Shown: positions 8,125-16,463 of the stretch, piece after piece
How the letters are laid out: every line of letters starts with the position of its first letter
Position numbering within the stretch: the first letter of the stretch is position 1
Assembly: GCA_947456965.1 (NCBI GenBank)
Contig: CANGTU010000021.1
Coordinates: 1-50,454 of the forward strand
From: Flavobacteriales bacterium
GTDB lineage: Bacteria > Bacteroidota > Bacteroidia > Flavobacteriales_D > Sanyastnellaceae
DNA length: 50,454 nt
Direction of reading: 5' to 3'
Translations under genes and position numbers: made by a program
Notes under the pieces: model-generated
What the model saw: only the letters and a program-made list of their open reading frames with translations
Databases searched by the model: none
What the model was told of the DNA's origin: nothing

Positions 8125-9597
8125 ATGAAGAAACAGGCAATCATCATTGGAGCCGGAATAGCCGGCCTCGCCACATCGGTGCGGCTCGCTGCCAAGGGCT
8201 GGAAGGTGACCGTTATGGAATCTTCGGATGGTCCTGGCGGTAAACTGCGCGAGCGAGTACTGGGCGGGTATAGGTTTGATCTTGGACCGAGTTTATTCAC
8301 TCTGCCCGATTTGGTGGATGAGTTGTTTCGGCTATGCGGAGAGGAACCTGCCAGTCATTTCCGCTACAAGCGTCTGGATACCATTTGCCATTACTTCTGG
8401 AATGATGGCACCCGCTTTCACGCGTCTGCTGATGCTGATGAGCTGGCCCGGGAACTGGCATCTCATTTTGGCGAAGACGAGGATGCGGTGCGCCGCTACG
8501 CGCGGAAATCGGGTTACGTCTATGAGCGCACGGCCCCCGTATTTCTCCATCAATCGCTCCATCGGCTGAAATGGTTGTCGGGTCCCGTATGGAAGGGAAT
8601 CGCTTCAATGCCTTTTCTGCCTTTTCGTGGCACGCTGGACCTGCTCAACAGGCGCTCATTCCGCCATCCGAAAACGGTACAGTTCTTCAACCGATTTGCC
8701 ACTTATAACGGCAGCGACCCGTATCAGGCGCCTGCTATGATGATGCTGATTCCACATCTCGAGCAGGGGATAGGTGCTTACCTTCCTGAGCAGGGAATGG
8801 GCGCAATATCCTCTTCGATCCATGCGCTGGCCAGTCGCATGGGAGTGGAGTTCCGGTTTTCAGAGCCGGTCACCTCTATACTCCGGGAGAATGGTGCAGT
8901 GCAGGGGGTAGAAACAGCCCGTGGCCGCTATTTGGCACCTGTTGTGGTCAGCAATGCAGATATGCACCCCACCTATCGGTTGCTGCTGGAGGGGGACTCT
9001 GCACCGGAGCGTTTACTGGCGCAGGAAAAATCTTCCTCAGCGCTCATCTTTTACTGGGGAATCCGGAGGTCGTTTCCTGAACTCGGGGTACACAACATCT
9101 TCTTTGCAGAAGACTACCAAGCGGAGTTTGATGCTATTTTCCGGCAACGAGTGAGCTACAGTGATCCCACTATTTATGTCAATATCACCTCGAAGGAAGT
9201 AGAAGGAGATGCGCCCTCCGGATGCGAGAACTGGTTTGTGATGATCAATGTGCCGCACCAGTCGGGCCAGGATTGGAATGCCTTCAGACATGAGTCACGC
9301 AGCGTCATGCTGAAGAAGCTTTCACATGCACTTGGTACGGATATCGCATCGCTGATTGAGGTGGAAGACTACCTTGATCCGGTGCTCATCGAGACGCGGA
9401 CATCGTCATACCTCGGAGCACTTTATGGCAATGCTTCCAATAGTCCGTTTGCGGCCTTCCTCCGCCATGCCAATGAATCCACCATGTATCGCGGATTGTA
9501 TTTCTGCGGAGGAAGTGTGCACCCCGGTGGTGGCATACCTTTGTGCTTATTTGGTGCTCGTATTACTGCTGAACTCATCACCCGACGCTATCCATGA
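8125..9597 (+). CDS. carotenoid desaturase of the CrtI/CrtD family
   Basis: A 490-residue FAD enzyme with the N-terminal dinucleotide-binding fold (IIIGAGIAGLATSVRLAAKG, then VTVMESSDGPGGKLRE), the FDLGPSLFTLPDLVDELF segment of phytoene-desaturase-like proteins, and the C-terminal FCGGSVHPGGGIPLCLFGAR motif. It would introduce double bonds into a C40 carotenoid backbone at the cytoplasmic membrane. Its stop overlaps the start of the cruF-like gene as ATGA. Since CruF adds a 1'-hydroxyl and CrtD then desaturates 3',4', the partner suggests a CrtD-type hydroxycarotenoid desaturase rather than the phytoene desaturase CrtI. The sequence alone does not settle this. Confidence 0.87.
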   Translation: MKKQAIIIGAGIAGLATSVRLAAKGWKVTVMESSDGPGGKLRERVLGGYRFDLGPSLFTLPDLVDELFRLCGEEPASHFRYKRLDTICHYFWNDGTRFHASADADELARELASHFGEDEDAVRRYARKSGYVYERTAPVFLHQSLHRLKWLSGPVWKGIASMPFLPFRGTLDLLNRRSFRHPKTVQFFNRFATYNGSDPYQAPAMMMLIPHLEQGIGAYLPEQGMGAISSSIHALASRMGVEFRFSEPVTSILRENGAVQGVETARGRYLAPVVVSNADMHPTYRLLLEGDSAPERLLAQEKSSSALIFYWGIRRSFPELGVHNIFFAEDYQAEFDAIFRQRVSYSDPTIYVNITSKEVEGDAPSGCENWFVMINVPHQSGQDWNAFRHESRSVMLKKLSHALGTDIASLIEVEDYLDPVLIETRTSSYLGALYGNASNSPFAAFLRHANESTMYRGLYFCGGSVHPGGGIPLCLFGARITAELITRRYP

Positions 9598-10256
9598 ATG
9601 TACTTGTCAGATACCGCTATTGGGTTATCGCATGGCTGGTATTGGTTCACGTTTCAGGTGCAGTTGGCCTTCTTCTGGCCCCGGATTTCTTTCTGGCTTT
9701 TACTCCTTTCAATCTTCTCCTTTCTGCTGCTTTAGTGGTGGCTTCCCATGAGCGCTCCAGTTGGGTTCTGCCCGTTGGATTTCTGGGCGCTGCTTTTGCG
9801 GGATGGTTTGTGGAGGTGGTTGGCGTAAATACCACCTACATTTTTGGTGACTACCTGTACGGCTCTTCCTTTGGTTTTCAGTGCGTGGGTGTACCGCTGC
9901 TCATTGGATTGAACTGGGCTGTGCTCGTGCTTGCCGGTCTGCAGGTGGCCCGTCACCACTTGCTCATCCAGAGTCGCTGGCTGGCGGCCTTAAGTGTTTC
10001 GGGAATGTTGCTCGCGCTTGACCTGCTGATGGAAGGGGTGGCGCCCAGATTGGATTTCTGGACATTCTACCAGGGTGCTAGTCCCATGACCTATCCTGGA
10101 ATTCACAACTTTGTCGGCTGGCTGGTTACAGGATTTGTCATTGCGTTCATTGCACATCCTTATCTCTCACGGGGAGTGAATCGCATGGCGCTCTTCTACC
10201 TCGTGCTGCAGGGCGTGTTCTTCATCATTCTCAACGCGTTATTCCTGATTTTTTGA
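9594..10256 (+). CDS. cruF: carotenoid biosynthesis protein, CruF-like 1',2'-hydratase
   Basis: A 220-residue membrane protein of the CruF/DUF422 family. It has about six hydrophobic helices and the conserved segment GWFVEVVGVNTTYIFGDYLYG (around residues 62-82), followed by GVPLLIGLNW and LDLLMEGVAPRLDFW. CruF hydrates the psi end of gamma-carotene-type monocyclic carotenoids to give a 1'-hydroxyl group. The start overlaps the preceding desaturase stop (ATGA at 9594-9597), so the two are translated together. The substrate and whether myxol- or saproxanthin-like pigments result are inferred from known Bacteroidota pathways, not visible here. The gene is convergent with the downstream TPR gene. 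Confidence 0.85.
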   Translation: MNVLVRYRYWVIAWLVLVHVSGAVGLLLAPDFFLAFTPFNLLLSAALVVASHERSSWVLPVGFLGAAFAGWFVEVVGVNTTYIFGDYLYGSSFGFQCVGVPLLIGLNWAVLVLAGLQVARHHLLIQSRWLAALSVSGMLLALDLLMEGVAPRLDFWTFYQGASPMTYPGIHNFVGWLVTGFVIAFIAHPYLSRGVNRMALFYLVLQGVFFIILNALFLIF

Positions 10257-10287
10257 TCATCGCATCCCGGAGGATACTGATCGCTCA

Positions 10288-11217
10288 TCAGTGACAGTGC
10301 TTACGCTGCAACTCTTCGCATTCGGATCCGTAATTGGTGGTGAAATCAAGATCAATAGCATGTTGAAGATCATCGCAGGCCTTGGATGTTTTGTTCAAAG
10401 CGATATACACCAATGCCCTGTTCCGGAAAGCGTATGAATTGGTTGGATACATTTCCATGGACTTTTCAATATCCTTCATTGCATCCTTGTATTGTCCCAT
10501 ACAGTAATAAACATATCCCCGGTTGTTGTACAGGATTCCCTCTTTCGGGGCCAGTTCTATGGCCTTGTTGCTCATCTTCAAAGCTTCCTGAAATCTGCCG
10601 AGTTTTCCGTACTGAAATGCAAGGTTGGCGTATCCCCCCAGAAATGTAGAATCGAGTTCAATCACCTTGTTGAGGTAGATAAGGGCCTCTTCCTGACGGT
10701 TGAGCTCATCGAGGAGGGTGCCGAGGTTATTCACAACACCAATGTCGGTGGAGTCAATATGGTAGGCGGCCATGAGGTCATCATAAGCCAAATCGAAACG
10801 GCGAACGAGCTGGTAAGTGGTGGATCTGTTGAGGTGCACGGCCTTGAGCACTTTGTCGGAACCCGCCTCGTTGAGTGCGACCTGGAAATCGGCAAGCGCT
10901 CCATCGTAAATCCCGGCACTGGTCAGAAGCACGCCTCGGTGTATCCTGTACATCGGATGGGTTTCGTCCTTTTCAACAGCGCTTGTATAATCTCTCCATG
11001 CATTCTCCAGGTCTTCGAGAGCATAATGAATATCTCCCCGGTGCAAGTAGAGGTCACCGGAGTCGGGATATTGCTCGATGCCTTTGTTGATGACCGAGAG
11101 CGCTCCCCGGTGATTACCCTGTTCGAATAATGCTGTACTCTGATCGATGATTTCTGCGGTCTGCGCTGACAACACCCAGGGCAGAGTGGCGAGCAAGATT
11201 AGGATAAAGGTCTTCAT
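10288..11217 (-). CDS. secreted tetratricopeptide-repeat protein
   Basis: A 309-residue protein with a cleavable signal peptide (hydrophobic LILLATLPWVLS followed by AQT) and about seven TPR units, for example YPDSGDLYLHRGDIHYALEDLENAW and APKEGILYNNRGYVYYCMGQYKDAM. The repeats form a superhelical scaffold for protein contacts in the periplasm. No catalytic domain is visible. A short Cys-containing tail (ACDDLQHAIDL...CEELQRKHC) ends the protein. It lies immediately downstream of the dnaA terminator on the same strand and is convergent with cruF, so it is probably expressed independently of dnaA. No specific partner can be named. Confidence 0.85.
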   Translation of the reverse strand: MKTFILILLATLPWVLSAQTAEIIDQSTALFEQGNHRGALSVINKGIEQYPDSGDLYLHRGDIHYALEDLENAWRDYTSAVEKDETHPMYRIHRGVLLTSAGIYDGALADFQVALNEAGSDKVLKAVHLNRSTTYQLVRRFDLAYDDLMAAYHIDSTDIGVVNNLGTLLDELNRQEEALIYLNKVIELDSTFLGGYANLAFQYGKLGRFQEALKMSNKAIELAPKEGILYNNRGYVYYCMGQYKDAMKDIEKSMEMYPTNSYAFRNRALVYIALNKTSKACDDLQHAIDLDFTTNYGSECEELQRKHCH

Positions 11218-11253
11218 AAAGCTAAATTAACCAAAGCCTGACTTGGGAGCAAG

Positions 11254-11278
11254 AAAAAGACCCGCCGGGGCGGGTCTT
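11254..11278 (-). terminator. rho-independent terminator of dnaA
   Basis: Positions 11257-11278 form a perfect inverted repeat with a 10-bp GC-rich stem (arms AAGACCCGCC and GGCGGGTCTT). On the minus strand it is followed by a run of T residues. It starts 5 nt after the dnaA stop. Confidence 0.85.
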
Positions 11279-11282
11279 CGAA

Positions 11283-12713
11283 TCAGGCGATGCTGAGTTT
11301 TTTCTCCAGATCTTCGAGGTACTTCCGGAAGTGCTTATCGGTTTCCTGCAGGTTATTGACCGTACGGCAGGCATGCAGCACAGTAGCATGATCTTTACCT
11401 CCGCAGTGAGCTCCTATACTCGCCAGACTGCTCTTCGTCATTTTCTTGGCGAAGTACATGGCAATCTGCCGGGCTTGTACAATCTCGCGCTTGCGGGTCT
11501 TGCTCTTGAGCAATTCAATGGGAAGGTCAAAGTAGTCGCATACGACCTTCTGGATATAGTCTATACTTACTTCGCGCGCGGTGTTCTTGACGAACTTGTC
11601 AATCATCTGCCTGGCCAGATCGAGGTTGATCGACTTTTTATTGAGGGATGACTGGGCAATCAGAGAGATGAGTGCCCCCTCGAGCTCACGCACATTGGTG
11701 GTGATGGAGTAGGCCAGGTACTCGACCACATCATCCGGCAGCTCAATACCATCGGAATACATCTTCTTGCGCAGAATGGCAATACGGGTTTCCAGGGAGG
11801 GCACCTGAAGGTCCGCACTGAGCCCCCACTTGAAGCGAGAGAGCAGGCGCTGTTCCATACCCTGCATTTCTACAGGCGGCTTGTCGCTGGTCAGGATAAT
11901 CTGCTTACCCGTCTGATGCAGGTGATTGAAAATGTGAAAGAAAACATCCTGGGTGCGTTCCTTGCCACTGAAGAACTGGACGTCATCAATAATCAGGACG
12001 TCGATCATCTGATAGAAATGCGAGAAGTCATTTACCGTGTTGTTTTTGACTGCGTCAATGAACTGGTGGGTGAACTTCTCGGAACTCACATAGAGGACGG
12101 TTTTGTCCGGAAACTTGCTCTTGATCTCAAGCCCGATGGCATGCGCCAGATGGGTTTTCCCCAATCCAACACCACCATAGATGAGCAGCGGATTGAACGC
12201 TGTACCACCTGGCTTACCGGCAACGGCAAAGCCGGCACTGCGGGCCAGCCGGTTGCTCTCCCCCTCGACGAAGTTATCAAACGAGTAATTGGGGTTCAGG
12301 TTGGAGTCAATGTTCAGCTTGCGGAGACCCGGAATGATAAAAGGATTCTTGATGGGGGTCTCACCGAGGTCGAGCGGCATGCTCACCGGAGGATTTTTAA
12401 TGGCCTTCCGATTGCTGGTAGGTACCTTAATCGTATAGGGGTTTGCGCTATTCAGGTTATTCTCCATAATAATGGAGTACTCCAGGCGACCTTCCGTTCC
12501 GAGCTCTTTCCGGATGATCTTCTTCAGCAGCGTGACGTAGTGCTCCTCCAACCACTCGTAGAAGAACTGGGAGGGGACCTGGATAGTCAGCACACTATCC
12601 TCCAACTTCACCGCCTTGATGGGCTCAAACCAGGTTTTGAACCCTTGCGGGCTCACATTGTCTTTGATGACAGCAAGGCAATTTTGCCATACCTGATTAT
12701 AGTCCTTCTTCAT
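11283..12713 (-). CDS. dnaA: chromosomal replication initiator protein DnaA
   Basis: Full-length 476-residue initiator that binds DnaA boxes and melts the origin. Domain I is at 1-85 (WQNCLAVIKDNVSPQGFKTWFEPIKA), a linker follows to about 140, and the AAA+ domain III has Walker A GGVGLGKT (180-187), Walker B VLIIDD (239-244) and the arginine-finger region LLSRFKWGL. Domain IV has the DNA-binding signature HCGGKDHATVLHACRTV near the C terminus. The ATG at 12713 matches the conserved start. It has its own terminator and a long AT-rich upstream region. dnaN and recF are not next to it, which is common in Bacteroidota. No cluster of DnaA boxes is visible nearby, so I do not call an origin here. 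Confidence 0.98.
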   Translation of the reverse strand: MKKDYNQVWQNCLAVIKDNVSPQGFKTWFEPIKAVKLEDSVLTIQVPSQFFYEWLEEHYVTLLKKIIRKELGTEGRLEYSIIMENNLNSANPYTIKVPTSNRKAIKNPPVSMPLDLGETPIKNPFIIPGLRKLNIDSNLNPNYSFDNFVEGESNRLARSAGFAVAGKPGGTAFNPLLIYGGVGLGKTHLAHAIGLEIKSKFPDKTVLYVSSEKFTHQFIDAVKNNTVNDFSHFYQMIDVLIIDDVQFFSGKERTQDVFFHIFNHLHQTGKQIILTSDKPPVEMQGMEQRLLSRFKWGLSADLQVPSLETRIAILRKKMYSDGIELPDDVVEYLAYSITTNVRELEGALISLIAQSSLNKKSINLDLARQMIDKFVKNTAREVSIDYIQKVVCDYFDLPIELLKSKTRKREIVQARQIAMYFAKKMTKSSLASIGAHCGGKDHATVLHACRTVNNLQETDKHFRKYLEDLEKKLSIA

Positions 12714-13036
12714 AGAGTAAGTCTGGTTAACGGTACTAAGTCTTTAACTAAGGCCGGGCGGACACGAATGTAAGTGAACGCTGAACTCGCGGCGACAAAT
12801 GAAGAACGAAAAAAGTGAAAAAAAAAAGTTCTCCCCCCTTGACATGAAGCAATTTTTGACACGTCTGCAAGAAGTCTGAAAGCCGCGACTGTTGCGAATT
12901 CCGGCTAGTGCGGGATAATTACACGAAGTCATGTCGGCTAAGATCGTCACCTACACTACGTTAGACATCAGATGGTCATTTTAGGGGTATAAAATTCAGT
13001 TATTCGGGCTTTGGTTTTTCCCGTTTTGTTTGTATC
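12714..13036. other. divergent intergenic region between dnaA and the thioesterase gene
   Basis: This 323-nt gap separates two divergently transcribed genes. It holds an A-rich tract at 12807-12828, a C-run at 12833-12838 and an AT-rich stretch near 12978-13002. No DnaA box cluster, tRNA or convincing small gene was seen. It is the natural place for the dnaA promoter and its control sites. Confidence 0.6.
12796..12803 (-). promoter_or_regulatory. putative -7 element of the dnaA promoter (TTCATTTG)
   Basis: On the minus strand this reads TTCATTTG, one mismatch from TAnnTTTG, with a T-rich tract (complement of 12807-12828) directly upstream that could act as an UP-like element. The resulting leader to the dnaA ATG would be about 75 nt. 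No clear TTG element is seen. Confidence 0.35.
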
Positions 13037-13450
13037 ATGCCATCCATGCTAAAGAAGAGTACCGTAATCCGCGTGCGTTATGCGGAGACCGACAGGATGG
13101 GCTATGTCTATTACGGGAATTATGCCGCGTATTTCGAGGTAGCCCGGGTTGAGCTGTTGCGTGCTGCGGGTATCACGTATCGGTCACTGGAGGATGAGGG
13201 CATACTGCTTCCCGTGATTTCCTATGAGATTAAATTCCTCCTGCCTGCACTTTATGATGATGAACTGATGGTGGTGAGCACCATTCCGGAAGCGCCGACC
13301 GCACGCATTCGCTTCCAATACGAAACGCGCCGGGATGGTGAGCTGCTGAATACAGCCTCTACAGATCTGGCGTTTGTGAGCCGCTCAGGCGGACGACCCA
13401 TGCGCTGTCCGCCGCATGTGCTGGAGGCGCTCCTCCGGGCATGGTCCTGA
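13037..13450 (+). CDS. acyl-CoA thioesterase of the hotdog fold (YbgC/4HBT-like)
   Basis: A 137-residue single-domain hotdog protein. The N-terminal motif RYAETDRMGYVYYGNYAAYFEVARVELLR is the 4HBT/YbgC signature, in which the Asp of ETDRMG is the expected catalytic acid and YYGNY contacts the substrate. Such enzymes hydrolyse acyl-CoA or acyl-ACP thioesters in the cytoplasm. An alternative start is Met4 at 13046. The stop codon is directly followed by the stop of the convergent GIN-lipoprotein gene, with no space for a terminator. The preferred acyl chain cannot be predicted. Confidence 0.9.
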   Translation: MPSMLKKSTVIRVRYAETDRMGYVYYGNYAAYFEVARVELLRAAGITYRSLEDEGILLPVISYEIKFLLPALYDDELMVVSTIPEAPTARIRFQYETRRDGELLNTASTDLAFVSRSGGRPMRCPPHVLEALLRAWS

Positions 13451-14185
13451 TCATTCGTCTACAAGGATCAACCGGCCCGTGCTTAGCTCCTGCCGGCTTA
13501 CCTGAGCAGGATTGCCATAAGCATATACGTTTCCATTCAGCCGCACAAGTGCAAAGAGGTAATCGCTGCAACGCACTTGCACATCCTGAATGGAGGAGTT
13601 GTTCACATAGGCGCTATGGCTGAAAAGAGCCGAGGCATCCAGCAATCCCACGCCTTGCGAAAAAAGATGGATGGTGCCAGTGCTGCCGGTAAGCGTGACA
13701 TCACAAACTCCGGTGTGGGTGAATATGCTGGCTGAATCGTTGTCGAGACGCACAAAAATACGGCCGGCGGCTTGCCGGTTTTCCAGTTTGAAATAGGCAG
13801 AGCGTATCGTACCAGTGGTGCGCAAATCTCCGGTTGAATAGTTCTGAACATCGGGAAATGATGGGGCATATATTCTGACCACTATGCGCTGTTTGAATGA
13901 GCGTACGAAGTTGCATGTGTTTTCATTGCGTACGAGCAGTTGACCATCCTCTATTGTCGTGGTGATTTTACCAATCAGATTCTCCGGTGCTGTGATTTCG
14001 ATCCGGTACAGGGAGTCTTCTGCTAACTCATAGTGAATGTAGTCGCGAAGTTCTATCCGGTTGAATGTGCCGGGCTCACGCACTTCAGTGGCTTCTGATC
14101 CGGCGCGTTTGAAGCAATCTGGTGCGCTTTCCTTATTGCAGGATGCCAGTGCGATGATCAGGAGCAGGACACGAATGGCGTTCAT
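13451..14185 (-). CDS. GIN-domain (DUF2807) lipoprotein
   Basis: A 244-residue lipoprotein with a lipobox (LIIALASC, Cys16) followed by NKES, and a body of repeated short beta strands typical of the GIN/DUF2807 putative auto-transporter adhesin domain common in Bacteroidota. Recognisable pieces are FNRIELRDYIHYELAED, EITAPENLIGKITTTIEDGQL and the repeated DVTLTGSTGTIHLFSQG strands. These domains form right-handed beta-helix-like surfaces; their function is unknown and adhesion is a database label. It sits 3 nt after the PagL-like gene on the same strand, so the two are probably cotranscribed. Confidence 0.83.
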   Translation of the reverse strand: MNAIRVLLLIIALASCNKESAPDCFKRAGSEATEVREPGTFNRIELRDYIHYELAEDSLYRIEITAPENLIGKITTTIEDGQLLVRNENTCNFVRSFKQRIVVRIYAPSFPDVQNYSTGDLRTTGTIRSAYFKLENRQAAGRIFVRLDNDSASIFTHTGVCDVTLTGSTGTIHLFSQGVGLLDASALFSHSAYVNNSSIQDVQVRCSDYLFALVRLNGNVYAYGNPAQVSRQELSTGRLILVDE

Positions 14186-14188
14186 GGA

Positions 14189-15307
14189 TCAAAGGGTATA
14201 GCCGAATCCGAACTCGCTGTGGTCGGCCTTGGCAAAATGGGTTTTGAGCATCAGGTGCAGGAACCAGTGCGAGCTTACCTCATAGCGAAGTCCGAAGCGA
14301 TGGTAGAGCAGGCCGTTCTCTTTCCATGCATCACGCACATAAACGCCCTGCTGCATAGCAAAGCGCAGTCGATTGAAGTGCAGGTTATATCCCACCATCA
14401 AACCGGCCTGCACCTGATCGGTGAATGCGGGGGGTGTGCCATCGCGGTTTTCAAACTGCCTTCTCAAGGCATGCTTGTAAAAAAGATCTACTCCTCCGCT
14501 GAACGATGCTTTCCATGAATGACGACGCTGTATCCATGCGGAAACTACACCCACTCCCTGTTTGGGGTAGGTGAGGGGTGGAACTTCCTGAATGCCTCCG
14601 GTGACGGCGAGTTGAACCGTCCAGCGGCGAAGAGAGTCAGTGGACGCAGTTTCGGTGTTCCTGAAGGAATCTCGCTGCCGAAGCCAGCCGGCCTGTAGAA
14701 ACAAGGCCACATTATTGGTGCCGAGATTGGGCAACTGAAATGCACCATTGGAATAATGGGTGATGCGCACGCCGCTGCGAATGGAAACTTTATTCGTGCG
14801 AACCACTTCGGCCGTCCACCCAAGAAGCAGTGCCGCATTGATATGCGAACCCAGCACGTCGGCCTGTCTGTTGCTTTCGAGATCCCATGTGCGGGTGGTG
14901 TAGCCAGGTCCGATACCGATCAGGAGCACGTGACGGAATGTGCCTTTCGGCCTGGTTTCGCGGTTGATGGTGAGATTGGCGATATAACAGGCGCCTATCT
15001 GGTTGCCGAGCTGACGTGCATTACCGGTGTAATTAAAGAAAAGATCGATGCCTGTTTCAGGAAAGTTGTAGAGAACGTGCCACGGCTTCTGTCCATGGGT
15101 GGGACGGATAATCTGGATGAATCCTCCTATTGAGTGTCCTTGCTGCAGATGTTTCATCTGATCACGGTGAGCCGCAATAAACCCTCCTTGCAGGGCCACG
15201 TGGAGATCCAGATCACCGGCAAACGGTTTCCGCCGGTTCAAGGTATCCTGTGCAGCACCAGTGGTCCACAAAGCACTCAACATGATCAGGATCCGGACAG
15301 GATTCAT
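14189..15307 (-). CDS. PagL-like acyloxyacyl hydrolase / lipid A 3-O-deacylase family protein
   Basis: A 372-residue outer-membrane beta-barrel candidate with a signal peptide (LIMLSALWTTGAAQD). The segment RITHYSNGAFQLPNLGTNN matches the PagL active-site pattern HxSNG...PNxG, with His184 and Ser186 as the catalytic pair. PagL proteins remove the 3-O-acyl chain from lipid A at the outer leaflet. The flanking strands (HVLLIGIGPGYTTRT, IRSGVRITHYS, VALFLQAGW) alternate as in a barrel. The usual PagL barrel is about 150-190 residues, so this protein has extra N- and C-terminal regions, perhaps a second barrel half. The third catalytic residue, a Glu, is not obvious in the expected place. Membership in the family is likely, and activity on lipid A is inferred. 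Confidence 0.75.
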   Translation of the reverse strand: MNPVRILIMLSALWTTGAAQDTLNRRKPFAGDLDLHVALQGGFIAAHRDQMKHLQQGHSIGGFIQIIRPTHGQKPWHVLYNFPETGIDLFFNYTGNARQLGNQIGACYIANLTINRETRPKGTFRHVLLIGIGPGYTTRTWDLESNRQADVLGSHINAALLLGWTAEVVRTNKVSIRSGVRITHYSNGAFQLPNLGTNNVALFLQAGWLRQRDSFRNTETASTDSLRRWTVQLAVTGGIQEVPPLTYPKQGVGVVSAWIQRRHSWKASFSGGVDLFYKHALRRQFENRDGTPPAFTDQVQAGLMVGYNLHFNRLRFAMQQGVYVRDAWKENGLLYHRFGLRYEVSSHWFLHLMLKTHFAKADHSEFGFGYTL

Positions 15308-15332
15308 GGCAGGTAAAGATAGGAGTCAGCAG

Positions 15333-16463
15333 TCATCTGATCAGGCCGTCGACAACTGCTGCCATACCGGCCACACTGGCTTCTTTCGAGTACAAGCGAC
15401 GCGCCCGCTGCGCAGCATATTCACCGGTGCTTCGGGCGAGTTCGGGTGACTCCAGATAACGCATGCAGCATTGGCTGAGTTCGTCAGCATTTCCCGGCTC
15501 ATAAAGGAGGCCAGCATGACCATGCTCGAGTAGCTCAGGGGTGCCGCTGCTGTTCGTGCCTGCAATGGGCAGCCCAAAGTGCATCGCCTCGATCGTAACG
15601 GTGCCAAATGTTTCACCTCTGCTGGTCAGCAGAAAGAGGTCAAGCGCTGCATACCATTCGTGGATGCGGTCGGAGTGAGGAATAAAATGGACGTGATCCT
15701 GAAGGTCAAGTTGGTGCACATGCCTTCTGAGCATGCGTTCATAGTCATTGCCTTCATTGCGGGTGCTTGATCCTGCGATGATCAGGTGCATCCCGGGATA
15801 GCGGGCATGCAGCAGATGCAGTGCCCGGATGGCACACAGCTGGTCTTTCAGGGGATCCAGGCGCCCGAAGACACCGGCTACCGTGCCTCCCGGTGGAATG
15901 TTCCATGAACTGCGCACCTGATCGCGGGAACTGCGGTCCACGAGGATATCACTTCCCAGCGGGATGACACGGATTCTTGCTGCAGGAAAATGGGTTTGTG
16001 TGCGCACCTGTTCCGCGAGAAAGTCAAGTGTGCTCACCCAGATATCAATAGCCCGAAAGCGGAAGGCGTGAAACGGATCGCGCTTGGAGATGCCAAACTG
16101 CATGGCCTGCTGGTAGATCAGTTTGATTTTTCCCATGGCAAAGCGTCGGGCCCAGCCGAGCACATCCATATCGCGGGTATCCCGGAACCAAACCACATGC
16201 ATGCCATCAGCCCGGAACATGCGGCTTATCTGAATGGCAGCGGAGAGATCGAGGTACTTGCGGTTGCGCCGAATCTTACGAAGGGGAATGCCCGTGCGTA
16301 CCGCAGCATCATGAAGCGGAGTTCCTGCAGGGGTATAGATGCACACCTGATAGCCCGCATCCTGCATCCACCGGGCATACCGAAGCGTATTGATCTCCAG
16401 CCCACCCCAACTGAGTGAACTGCAGTAGAACGCAATGCGGGTGTCCTTGCGGTTCACGTGCAT
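15333..16463 (-). CDS. GT4-family glycosyltransferase
   Basis: A 376-residue GT-B transferase. The N terminus has FYCSSLSWGGLEINTLRYARWM, where a GG(L/A)E motif lines the acceptor cleft. The C-terminal half has GVFGRLDPLKDQLCAIRAL, IIAGSSTRNEGNDYERML, and the EX7E element in ETFGTVTIEAMHFGLPIAG, followed by GTPELLEHGHAGLLYEPGN. Such enzymes build surface glycans or glycolipids in the cytoplasm. The start codon overlaps the stop of the upstream TPR gene as TGATG (16461-16465), indicating translational coupling. It stands 25 nt upstream of the PagL-like gene on the same strand, a context pointing to envelope lipid or LPS decoration. Confidence 0.9.
   Translation of the reverse strand: MHVNRKDTRIAFYCSSLSWGGLEINTLRYARWMQDAGYQVCIYTPAGTPLHDAAVRTGIPLRKIRRNRKYLDLSAAIQISRMFRADGMHVVWFRDTRDMDVLGWARRFAMGKIKLIYQQAMQFGISKRDPFHAFRFRAIDIWVSTLDFLAEQVRTQTHFPAARIRVIPLGSDILVDRSSRDQVRSSWNIPPGGTVAGVFGRLDPLKDQLCAIRALHLLHARYPGMHLIIAGSSTRNEGNDYERMLRRHVHQLDLQDHVHFIPHSDRIHEWYAALDLFLLTSRGETFGTVTIEAMHFGLPIAGTNSSGTPELLEHGHAGLLYEPGNADELSQCCMRYLESPELARSTGEYAAQRARRLYSKEASVAGMAAVVDGLIR

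Noticed and set aside
10276-10292. ACTGAT-N5-ATCAGT inverted repeat between cruF and the TPR gene
   Set aside because: The 6-bp stem overlaps the stop codon of the TPR gene and has no T tract, so a terminator call is not justified.
12839-12844. TTGACA, a sigma70 -35-like hexamer
   Set aside because: No matching TATAAT-like partner is present downstream and Bacteroidota sigma factors use a different consensus.
12744-12950. A 68-codon minus-strand frame upstream of dnaA
   Set aside because: No homology-like features and it covers the probable dnaA promoter region.
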